Source: Sporobolomyces roseus (Eukaryota; Basidiomycota; Microbotryomycetes; Sporidiobolales; Sporidiobolaceae). From it: 64,000 nucleotides of DNA. Shown here piece after piece: positions 1 to 9,520 of the stretch. The notes under the pieces are model-generated. The model made no database searches, was not told where the DNA came from, and worked only from the letters and a program-made list of their open reading frames with translations. Every line of letters begins with the position of its first letter. Positions within the stretch are counted from its first letter, which is position 1. The stretch lies in assembly GCA_016617785.1 (NCBI GenBank), contig JADILM010000006.1, forward strand, positions 248,001 through 312,000, in the 5' to 3' direction. The translations under genes and the position numbers were made by a program.

Positions 1-2869
1 GAAGGGAGACCCCCTCATCCTCGCAATTCTAGTTCGACAACTTCAACTCGTCGAAAACCTCGACCTAAAAATGTCGCTGGACCTACAACCGAGCAATCTT
101 ACATTGCTGGAGGTTCATCAGGAGGAGGAGGTTTACAGAATTCCATGTTCAAGCGAATGGATTCTACTCAAGGAGGAGGATCTGCGTTCAATGGAGGAGG
201 AGGAGGAAGTACCGCTTCAGGAGCGAGTCAAACTGGAGGGGATGAGAAACCTTTATGGGCGATGGGAGGAGTGTTCCCAACGAAAGATCGACGCAAATCG
301 AGTGTCGCGAAAGATTGGGCGAAATCGAGGGAGAAGGAGAGGAGGGAATTAAAGAGACAAGAAAAGAGATCGAGGAGGAAAGGGCCGGAGAGAATGGATT
401 CTGCTATCACTGAACATAGTAGCACGGTCGGAGGCGAAGGAGATGGAGGCTTGCCGAGTGATACGATCGTCGAACAGGAAGATCCGTTCGATAGGTACAA
501 CGGCGAGGAAGCGAGAGGGAGCGGGGAGGAGACAGATGAGAGTGCGAACGCTCAGAGTGACAACAGTGGGATGTCGAGAGGTGGAAGTACAGTAGGACAC
601 CCGGTCAAACGTCAAGATCACGAAGACAGCGCAAACGAGATTGAATCGAACGCCGTCGCCGAAGAATCCGAAACGGCTTCAGAACTCGCTCGAAGGAGAT
701 CACCCGGAGAATCAACACTCGCCGAACAAGAACAAAAGAAACATGATGACGAGTACGACGAGAAAGTGGATCGAGGAAGAGATCAGGTCGAACAGGATAG
801 CAAGAAAGGAGGAAAGACCCCTCGATCAGGTAGGAATGGAGGAGAAGACTTCGATGAGGATAGTTGGTCAGTAGGGAGCGGAGATACAGGAGCAGATAGC
901 GACACTCCTCAAGTCGGAGGTCAACTCAATCAGAACAAGGAGGATTGGCAAGACGACATGACTCCCGATGGACCTCCAGTTCGAAACGCTTGGGGAACAA
1001 TTCGTTATGCTTTGAGGGAACCCATGGCAGAGTTCCTCGGGACTCTCATGCTCGTTGTCCTCGGTATCGGAGGTAAGTCTTCGGGTTTCTTTGTCTCTCA
1101 CAAACGATAAGCTGACTTGAGCATTCTTTTTTTCCTCTCAGCTGATTGTCAAGTGAAGATCTCCGGAGCTACTGTATGTCCTCACTCATCTGCTCGGATC
1201 CTATGACTCAAATTGAGCTCTCTGTTTCTTCGAATACAGGCTGGAGATTATTCGAGTCAGAACTGGACTTGGGGATTCGCTGTGATGATTAGTGTCTATG
1301 TCGCAGGTGGTATCTCGTGAGTTAATGTCTCGCTTCATTAGCTATCGCTAGCATCTGATGAATCGAGCATCCTCCTCACAGTGGAGGACACACGAATCCA
1401 GCAGTAACGATTTCTCTCGCTATTTTCCGTGGTTTCCCTTGGAAGGTGAGCTTGATCACGAGTACGCTCAATTCTGCGACAGTACTAATGCTCTCTCCTT
1501 GCAGATGGTACCTCGCTACGTCATCGCTCAAAGTTCGTTTTCATTCCTCCCCTTCTTTCGAAATCCATCGTCTCATTTTTTGACCCTTCTCGCAGTCCTC
1601 GGAGCTTTCGTTGGAGCTCTCATGGTGTATGGCAACTATAAACGAGCTATTCACGACTACGATCCGAATCAACTTATTCACGCCCAAGCCGATCCTCCTC
1701 TCAACGCTTCTGCAACTCTCTTCTTCACTGCACCTGCGACTCAAGTCGGAACTACTCCTCTCGGTTTCGCACAGTGAGCCCTTGTATGTTACGTAATACT
1801 GGCGTACGTGATGACTGACTGTCCTTCATCGATTCTAGGGAAGTACTCGCAGGAGGAATCCTCATGATTGCGGTTTTAGCTCTGGGAGACGAGGTAAGTC
1901 TCCTTTTCGATTCTCACTCACCTTGGTCGAATCTCACGCGACGCTTCTCTGTCAGAACAATGCCCCTCCCGGAGCTGGACTCGGAGCTATCGTTCTGGGA
2001 TTCGTCGTGGTCGCTATCGGAATGAGTAATGTACGTTCAGGCTTCCCTTCTCTCGCTCATGCCGACTCAAGTGCTGATATTTGCTCCATCACGACTTTAG
2101 GGATGGGTCAGCGGTTATGCGATTAATCCTGCTCGCGATCTCGGACCTCGATTGGCTCTTTGGGCTGTCGGATACGGAACGAAAGTTTGGACTCATGACG
2201 ATTGTTGGTGGATCTTTGGTGTAAGTATTGGCATGGCCTCTATTCGCTCGAAGCGATAAGCTGACTCTCCCCCTTCTTTACGTAGCCTTTACTAGGTCCT
2301 CTCGTCGGATCGCTAGGAGGTTGTTTGGCTTATGATATGTTCATCTTCGCTGGTCCCGGATCGTACGTACCCTTTACCTGTATCTCGATCTGAGCAGCTG
2401 ACTGACGAGCTTCTTCCCTTCTAGTCCCGTCAATTGGTCAGCGCACGAACTCGCAGCTTCGGTCGGTGTCCCTCAGATGTATCACCTAGCGAAACGAGCA
2501 GCTCATCCGAAAGCACGTCATAAGCAAGCTCAAGCCGAACGAGATCTCGAAGCTACTCTTCCCACCGATGGACGACGAGCAAACATCATTCGACGAGCAG
2601 AGTTCACCGGACAGGAAAGACCAGGCCGTAAAGGATCGACTGAGAGGAAGGATCTAGAAGTCGTTCAGAGATGGAGAAGAGGACGAGACAAGGTGGAGAA
2701 ACAGAACGACTACAATCGAGGCAAGTATGAAGAGGCTAGAAAGAAAAGTATCGAGAGGCAGAAGAGACAGGTCAAGGAGAGGTCAGAAGCCATACAGAGT
2801 GCCTTCGCGGCGGAGCTGGAGAATGACGAGGTCGTTCATCGTCCAGAGGACAGTCACAAGAGGCAGTAG
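1..2869 (+). CDS. Aquaglyceroporin (MIP family), 5' end outside the window
   Basis: Membrane channel of the major intrinsic protein family, expected to pass glycerol or water at the plasma membrane. The frame is open from base 1, so the start lies upstream. About 355 visible residues form a hydrophilic, Gly/Ser/Glu-rich N-terminal region before the first membrane helix (EFLGTLMLVVLGIGG, to about 1070). Some nine further exons follow. They include the first pore motif GGHTNPAVT (about 1380-1400) and the second, GYAINPARD (about 2115-2140). Both NPA boxes are canonical, and the Asp after NPAR is typical of glycerol-conducting members. A short charged C-terminal tail ends at the TAG at 2867-2869. 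A long cytosolic N-terminus is known from Fps1-type fungal glycerol channels, where it controls gating; here that is inference. The family call is firm; the substrate is not shown. Confidence 0.9.
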
Positions 2870-3069
2870 GTACAGGTCGGGAGAGAACAGAGTAGAGTCG
2901 TCGTTTTTCCAATTCCCCTTCACAATTCGCAACTAGATACCTTCCAATAGACTTACCCTCCCTCTAGACACTTCCTATAGACCTCGTTACCTTGTCGCTG
3001 TTTAAACTTTACTTGCAAAATATTCTCTTTCCTTTCCACAATCGAGTTCGTTACCCTCTCCCTTGAGTC
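2870..3069. other. 3' flank of the aquaglyceroporin gene up to the duplication edge
   Basis: No coding signal is seen. Pyrimidine-rich and AT-rich stretches fit a 3' untranslated region. Similarity to the inverted arm near 46.2 kb starts at about 3070. Confidence 0.5.
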
Positions 3070-3144
3070 CGCCTGCTCCTCTCGTTCACTTCCGATTTCT
3101 TGCAGACGGTCGAGAGGACCAAGGCTAGTACGGTCAAGGTTTGG
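3070..3144 (+). pseudogene. Remnant of the 3' end of an F-box/LRR gene
   Basis: Read on the plus strand, about 25 codons (SDFLQTVERTKASTVKV) match the C-terminus of the intact F-box/LRR gene at 46192-47590 (SDFWQTVERIKASTVKV). In the intact gene a TGA follows. Here the equivalent triplet is TGG and the frame runs on into non-coding sequence. Nothing upstream of about 3070 resembles the rest of the gene, so this is a truncated copy carried on the edge of the inverted duplication. It is not expected to make protein. Confidence 0.8.
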
Positions 3145-3428
3145 CAGGGAACTTCGGATATAGATATTGAACCCCTCTCTTTCGTTCTCTTATTTTCCAC
3201 CTTCTTGTATCTACTCTTTGACTCTTCTCTTCCTTCTCGTGTAGACGCTCTGTGTTCTCCGGGTTTGAGCCTATTGATCGATTAATCCGCCTCTTATGTA
3301 TCGTAGACTATTCTTTTCGCTTCTCTTCAAAAATCTCGATTCCTCCTCACAACCGCGAAACAGTAGAAAGGGTACTTTTGCAAAACAACAAGGGGTATAT
3401 ACCTAGAGGTACAGTCGAACAAGCACTA
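3145..3428. other. Non-coding shoulder of the inverted duplication, 3' flank of gene A
   Basis: No gene is seen. The sequence is alignable, reversed, with 45916-46190 along its whole length. It includes the shared TATATACC/CAAAACAACAAGG block near 3380-3405 and the conserved CTATTAATCC just before the stop codon of gene A. It probably holds the 3' untranslated region and poly(A) signals of gene A. Confidence 0.6.
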
Positions 3429-4910
3429 TTAATCCTTCTTGCGTTCCTCTTCTTCAGCTTCATCCTCATCGAAATCGATGTAAAGCATTTTTCCTTTCCT
3501 AATCACTTTGACCTCTTCTCCGACCTGTACTTCTTCCTTCTCTTTCTTGACCTTCTTGACAGCTCGATTCTCCTCTTCGATCGTCGTGACTTGCTGTTGA
3601 AGACTGGCGATTTGAGCTTTGATCGACGAAAGCTGCTGAGAGCTGCTCAAGTTGGGAGAGTAATGGTCTGCCAAAGAGGACGTCGAGCGACCTCGCTTGC
3701 TGCTCGTCTCGCCACTCGAAGTACTAGCTGCGTCGGAAGTGGACGTATCGGGCGCTACAAAGCGTGCGAAGCGAGTCAATTGGCAATTGAGACAGTGCGT
3801 GGGAACACCTACCTTCGACAAGACCACGGATCTCGAGACCAGCTAGCGCACGAAACTTTGAGTGGAACGCTTAGAGGAAGAGAAGAGAGCTGAGGGAGAC
3901 TGACCCCGACTCCATACTGTCCAAGTGAACTTGACGAAGTACTCGGATTCTCGTCCGATAGTTTGCACGAAACCCTGATTCGCAGCTGGAACTTGTTGCT
4001 CGTCACTGAGTCTGATCAAAGCAGCGAGCCAGCATCAGCTCTCGCCCCAAGGGCGTTCCGAGTAAGAGACTGTACCCTGCAGCAAAAGCGAATTGCGCTT
4101 TTTTCTCTCGCTCTTCGAGTACGGTGTTTTTGATCTTATCGTTGACGTTGAGGTCGACCCTTGAGCGAACTGTGTCGTACTCTACGTGTGAGAGCGTCTT
4201 GTACCCACGACAGCGCGTCAACGTGAGGCTGATGGTTGCGACCGACGAGATTGAGCTCAAGTCGGTGACGGCGTCAATCCTCTGGCTCGTGTGAGGAATT
4301 GCCGAGAATTCGAAGCTTCGGGTGTGTTTCTATCGATGATGGGAACACAAACTCAGGTCAGTCCGTATTGCGAGGGAAATGCTTCGCGGGTCAAAGCTTG
4401 AACGAACCGAACTCTCGAATGCTCCCCCAAACCTGAACTTCCTGTCATCGGAACCGATTGGATACAGCAGGTGAGGAGATTCGTTCAGGAGCGTGCGGCT
4501 GTCGAGACTGAGGCGAAACTTCGATCATCAGGGACATCTCAGGCAGAGAGCGAAATCTGTAACCGATGGGACTTACGACTTTCCCTCCAAGCTGAAGTCG
4601 ATAGCGACGGTAACATCCGCAAATTGACGATTGTCGAAGATCCAAATGGCAAATTTCGCTCCAGCTTGACCCTCAATGGACGCAGTCACTTCACGCAACA
4701 CGTTGTCCTCCTTGACACCGTACACCTCAGCGGGCTTTCCTGCAACTTCGATGAGAGTGGAGAAGCCGGCGAAACGATCCGAAGAGCTATAATTGCGAGG
4801 AACGAGGAAATTGGAAGATTTCAAGCTGATCAGTAACGATGAACAGCTCTGCGAGCTCGTAAGCTCACTTACAGTGCATATCTCGAGTCACTGAGCGCAC
4901 TAAGATCCAT
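3429..4910 (-). CDS. DUF7918-like protein A (subfamily 2), nuclear-type C-terminus
   Basis: Function unknown. Exon 1 is 4910-4873 (MDLSALSDSRYAL) and exon 2 starts at 4825. The order of motifs matches what I recall of the fungal DUF7918 family: an N-terminal strand region (IEVAGKPAEVYGV), a middle block (KHTRSFEFSAIPHTS), the short signature EEREKKAQFAFAAG near 4085-4120, and TIGRESEYFVKFTWTVWSR near 3910-3960. The last exon has a Ser-rich segment, a coiled-coil stretch (SIKAQIASLQQQVTTIEEEN), Lys-rich clusters that could be nuclear localisation signals, and the tail KGKMLYIDFDEDEAEEEERKKD. It is the inverted paralogue of gene E (44415-45915) and the last of three same-strand copies. Introns lie at matching places in both paralogues, so it looks intact. 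The family name is from memory and needs a profile search. Confidence 0.72.
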
Positions 4911-5342
4911 TTTGATAGCGAAACGATTCGGTAGCGAGTTTGAGACGAGACGAGAGAGCAAGTTGACGGGAAGCTGATTGTGTGTTGTGGGACAGTGGCT
5001 AGTGTCCACAGCCAGACTATTGAATGCTGTAAGTAGCTATTCGAGAAAGGTCGAAGATTGATGACGAGTGGGAGAGAGAAAAAAGAGAGATTCGAAGACT
5101 CGGATTTCTGGATCTTCGACAACGACACTCGATTCAGCTCGCTTCACTTCTAGAGGTTGCGAATCGCTCGCTGTATTCGAATGAGCGCTAGGAGACTAGC
5201 TTGCGTGTGAGAAGAAGCCAGCTTGTAACTTATCTTTCGCAATTCGCTGAATTTCGACAAAAGCTATCGTCTTCAATCAAGCACAACACGAACTAGGTAC
5301 ACCAGCACAGTAAACTCAAGCGACAGAAACAAGCGATCTCAT
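4911..5342. promoter_or_regulatory. Promoter region of gene A and 3' flank of gene B
   Basis: No coding signal. Gene A is read leftwards from 4910 and gene B ends at 5343, so this 432-base gap must hold the promoter of A and the terminator of B. No distinct motif stands out. Confidence 0.4.
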
Positions 5343-6986
5343 TCAAAGCTCAATCACTCCCTTTTCGATCCTTTCCTTCCTTGACCTCTCAATCTCTACT
5401 TCCCTCTTCTCCTCATCTCCAACATCCTTTTCCTCAAAGTCAACGTAGATCCTCTTTCCCATATCGATAGGAGGGTGACCTTGCCAATCGAAAGGAGGAG
5501 GGGGTGAAACTTTGGGTTTGATGTCGACGGACTCGACTTGTTTGATGTCGAGAGTTTTCGCTTTCTTTGCGAGAAGTCGAGCTTTCTTTTCTTCGAGAGC
5601 TCGGAGTTCGGCATCGATATCTTCGACGTTGTCTTGGTCTTCCTCGAGAGCAGTAGAGGTACGTTTGGAAGAGCCGGAAGTGCTAGCGACAGGCGAGTGG
5701 ATTTCTTCGTCTGCGAGGGAAACGTAAAGTCAGCGATGAGGGCAATCTGAGATGAGACTTTGTCGACGACTCACCGACGAAGAGTTCGTCTTGAATGACA
5801 GCTACGGGGGAGAGCGAAAGGTCAGTTGGGCCTTGAGAAAGAGATGAGAAAGGTTTGCATACTAGCGGAGCGAATATTGAAACGGTAGGTAATGTAAGGA
5901 ACTGGATGATCGACTATGTCGTAGGAGTTCTGCATTATAGGCTCGCTATCCCTCAAGACAGAGGCCATTGCAGGACCGTTTGATGAGGAAGTCGAGGGTC
6001 CAGCTGACGATGTCGAAGATGGAGTATTGGGAAGCAAGTCTCCCAAGCTATTCTCGAGCGAATGTCAGCAATTACTTGTCACCAGACATGCGTAGCGAGT
6101 ACAAGGGAAGGCTGTCGACTGACCCTGCAGACAATCCGAATTGAGCTTTTTTGAGCTTCTCATCGATTGGTTGCGAATCTTCGGCCTTGACAGCAACCTG
6201 CATCTGACTTGAGCCTGTCGAGACGTTGCTTGTACTTGCCTTGACTCGAATCTGTTTCACTGCCTTGATCCTGCAGTACTTGATCGTGATAGTGCCGACT
6301 TCTGAAAGATTGCTCGAGTTCTGTACAGCTTGAGTGTTGTTATCGGTGGTCGCTATTTGTCCAAAGCGGAATGGACGCTTGTGTGACTGTTTCCAAAGTC
6401 GATTAGCATCACTTTAAGAAGGGGTAATGAGAAAACGACGGACTTGTCCGACACTTTGGTGAGAATAAGACCAAAGACGTTCGGGATCTCCTTGAGCAGT
6501 CTTGTACTGATTCGCATCTTTCTTTGCGATATTGCCTCGTATACTGTAGCTTGATGAAGACCTGAGTAGAATGTACGAAGCGGGACCAAGGCAAGGACTT
6601 ACAATTGCCCGTCGAGGAATATCCTGATCTCGAACGGCTTTGTGAGTTTCGTCCTTCCATCGTAGAAGTGCACCTATCGATTAGTGTCGTCAGCCATTTC
6701 CTCCAGGTACTGACACCATGATTGAAAGAAAGTCGAACTCACTTCGAATTCTTTCCCTTCGATTCCAGCGATCTCTGCAGTAACATGCGAATGATTCGTG
6801 GTATCCTTCTTGTGAGTAGCCAAGACCTTGTCACCCATTGTGATCCATACTTTGACTTCAGGAACGAGAGAGGAGGAGCTGTAAGAGAACGGGATGAATC
6901 AGAGTTGAATCAACTAGAGGACAAGGGAGAACAAGGGAGACTCACAGACACTCCCATTCTTTCGGTAGAGTTACTTGTTCGGTCAT
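5343..6986 (-). CDS. DUF7918-like protein B (subfamily 1)
   Basis: Function unknown. Exon 1 begins at 6986 (MTEQVTLPKEWECL) and ends in GTGAGT. The next exons give PEVKVWITMGDKVLATHKKD with EIAGIEGKEFEV, then VHFYDGRTKLTKPFEIRIFLDG, then KKDANQYKTAQGDPERLWSY. The KKAQFGLSAG signature follows near 6125-6160 and YITYRFNIRSAS near 5880. The last exon carries a charged helix (ALEEKKARLLAKKAK), a Pro-rich PPPPFDWQGHPPIDMGKRIYVDFEE block and an acidic/basic tail ending VIEL. It is the inverted partner of gene D; the last exon is about 94% identical in DNA to that of D by eye, while earlier exons are more diverged. B alone carries an extra 24 bases between two copies of an 11-base repeat (5517-5527 and 5541-5551). 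Confidence 0.72.
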
Positions 6987-7429
6987 TGTTGTTACTTTGA
7001 GACAGTGTACAGTTGATTTTAGAGGCTGTGAGCGAGGTGGAGAAGTCAGCAAACTTGTCGAGATGGAGACGTCAAGGAGGGCAGAGACAGGGTAAGGAGG
7101 TAAGGAGAAGGCTCACTCACAGCTCTGGGTACTGCTTGAAGTTCTGGAGTTGACAAGCGTGAGGAAGCTGGAATTTGGAAAGCGAAGTGAGGTGGAAAAG
7201 GAAGAAAGCGAGAATCGCAGCTCCTCGCAAACCTTGAGCTAAAGTCGAAGAGTCGAATCTAGCTCTCCATGAAGCTGGATGCAAATCGATCCCCATGATC
7301 CGTGTCGCACTCTCGGAGATGCTGTAAAAGCTCTCCACTTGCGAAGAATGAAAGTTTCGCTTCTCGAGCTTTCGAAAACTTACTCACTTCCGTCAGTAGC
7401 AAATCCGATATAGAGACAACAACAGAGGA
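6987..7429. promoter_or_regulatory. Promoter region of gene B and 3' flank of gene C
   Basis: No gene is supported in this 443-base gap between two same-strand paralogues. It should contain the promoter of B and the terminator of C. I see no clear shared motif with the gap upstream of A. Confidence 0.4.
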
Positions 7430-9030
7430 CTACAGCTCGACTCGATTCCTCTCCCTCTTCTCCCTCTCCAGCTTCTCTCGTTCTAGCATTCTCTTCTCCT
7501 CTTCCTCGGCACCCTCTTCATCGAAATCAACGTAAATCCTCTTTCCCTTGTCGATCGGTGGTCGTCCTTCCCAGTCGAATGGTGGTCCAGGTGAGACTTT
7601 CGGTTTGATATCGGCTGCACCAGCAGTTTTGGCTCGTTTCGCTTTGAGTCGAGCGGCTTTCGCTTCGATCGCGGCGATCCTTGCGTCTAGTGCATCGGCA
7701 TCTTCTTCTTCATCTTCGTCGCTGTCGGAGAGTGAGATTATTGGTCGTTTTGAGCTTTGAGAAGTGCTTGCGACGGGTTGAGGAGTTTCTTCATCTGCGA
7801 GAAACGAAGAGAGTCAAATCTGATTTTGACGTAAACAGATAGGCGACGGAGCGTACCAGGTAAAACATCATCTTGTAACCCGACTAAGAGGGGTGGTGAA
7901 GGTAAGGACAGATTCCGAAACGTCGGGAGAAGAGGAAGGGGAAACGCACTCGGGGAACGGATCCTGAACGTCCAGGTCAAGAACGGTTCATCGTCGGCCA
8001 CGTCATACTTCCATTCCTGCGTCCAACCGCTGCCTTCATCAGAGTCGCTATCTTGCCGATTCGTCTCGATTCTGCGTTTTTTGCCAACCCTGTGAGCCGG
8101 GCAATGACTTGTTCAGCACGAGATCTCACAGATACACAGAGACGTGCGCGAGACTTGCCCTGCAGACAAGCCAAATTGCGCTTTCTTTGCCTTTTCATCG
8201 AGAAGATGCTCCTGCCCTTCCTCTGCACTCTCGTCGTCCGATTCTGAAAAGTAAGTTTTCCGCTTCTTCTTGTTCGAGACCCTAACCTGTCGAACGTTCT
8301 TGAGTCGCTTGTACTCTATCCTGATTGTACCGATTTCGGCTAAGGCTCGAGCTGATTGCGTCGCTTTCGATTTTTCATCGGTTGTTCCGATAGCTCCGAA
8401 TACGAAGGGTTTGACATGAGACTGTTCGAGGCAACAGACAGTGTCAGCGCGATATCGACCAACAATGTCACTTGCACCATACCTTGCCAACAACCTTTGT
8501 TGCGTATGTATGAAAACGGTTTCGATGCTCTGGAGAGTTGGCAAATTGACTGTCGTCTTTTCTGATCCAGTGCCCATTGACGCTGTTCGAAGACCAGTGA
8601 CATCTGTTAGTCAGAAAAGTGACCCATGCCTCCGTGCCGTTCTAACTGAGACTCACTACTGTCCATCGAGGTAAACCCTTCTCTCGTATGGACGAACCAA
8701 TTTAGTTCTCCCCTCGTAAAAGTTAACCTACTCTCATCACTATCAGTTTCGACTTTACTTGCCGATCAGGAGTTTGTGGCTACTCACCTCGAATTCCCTT
8801 CCCTCGATTCCAGCGATTTCCGCTCCAACTTTCGTATGATCCAACGTATCCTTCTTGTGACTCGTCAATACTTTACCTCCCATACTGATCCATACTTTGA
8901 TCTCTGGAATCTTTGGCGAAGACCTAACCATTCAGATTTCAAGCGAGATTAGCGAGAAATGCGCATTACGAAAAATGAAGAGAACGCACAAAGTTTGCCA
9001 TTCTTCGGGTAAGACTGGATTATCAGACAT
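7430..9030 (-). CDS. DUF7918-like protein C (subfamily 1), third tandem copy
   Basis: Function unknown. It starts at 9030 (MSDNPVLPEEWQTL) and ends at the TAG at 7430-7432. Blocks in order: PKIPEIKVWISMGGKVLTSHKKD with EIAGIEGREFE; VNFYEGRTKLVRPYERRVYLDGQ near 8660-8730; NGHWIRKDDSQFAN; and an exon (8408-8170) reading FVFGAIGTTDEKS, then LAEIGTIRIEYKRLKNVRQ, then EKAKKAQFGLSAG. That exon holds the clearest family signature of the five genes. Then come YDVADDEPFLTWTFRIRS and a last exon with an Asp/Glu cluster, an Ala/Lys coiled coil, PPFDWEGRPPIDKGKRIYVDFDEE and a charged end RNRVEL. It has no partner in the right arm, so it is either a local tandem copy of B or a gene lost on the right. Intact by eye. 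Confidence 0.75.
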
Positions 9031-9520
9031 CCTCAAAGTACTGTGAGCTATCTTCTGAGCTTCTCGGAGGTTGTAGAGAGGAGAGATCGAAGTTTGTTGA
9101 TGTAGATTGATGTCGAGTCGAGAAGAGCTGCCGAGGTACCGCGAATGAACGTCAAGGGTATCTACAGAGCTTGAAAGGGCTCCGAGGGTATCTTGAGGCT
9201 CTGTGAGAGAGTTTGAGAAAGAGCGAAAAATGCGGGAGGAAGAATCTGCCATCTGAAGTCTCGCAAGATAACGTTCACTTCATGTCCCGGCTTCTCGTCT
9301 GTAGTCAGACGTTGCGCAAGTAGCTGAACAAGGCCAACGAAACGACGATGACGATGGAACGGATCGCAGTCTCTCGAAACTCTCGTCGAACTGTGCATCT
9401 CTCGGTAGCGCTCACCGAGCAGAAACACAACAACAGAGAGAAAGGCACGAGGGCCGGGAGTTTTGCAAAGAATGCGAGAGTTGCGGTATAATCGAACAAA
9501 AGATGCAAGCAGGAACGGAA
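9031..9520. promoter_or_regulatory. Promoter region of gene C and 3' flank of REI1
   Basis: No coding or RNA gene is seen in 490 bases. Gene C starts on the left and REI1 ends on the right, both on the minus strand. Confidence 0.4.

Larger units (their letters stand above)
3070..6986 (-). repeat. Left arm of an inverted segmental duplication (genes A and B)
   Basis: This block matches 42421-46265 in reverse orientation. In order from the outer edge, both arms carry the F-box gene end, a non-coding stretch, a subfamily-2 DUF7918-like gene (A here, E there) and a subfamily-1 gene (B here, D there). The outer non-coding stretch and the last codons of A/E (3331-3500 against 45840-46010) differ at about 6 of 165 bases by eye. 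Other parts are clearly diverged. Confidence 0.8.

Noticed and set aside
3252..3893. Plus-strand 213-codon frame across the 3' end of gene A
   Set aside because: It is antisense to the last exon of gene A and its non-coding shoulder. The inverted copy at 45.6-46 kb keeps the sense frame of A/E but not a comparable antisense protein.
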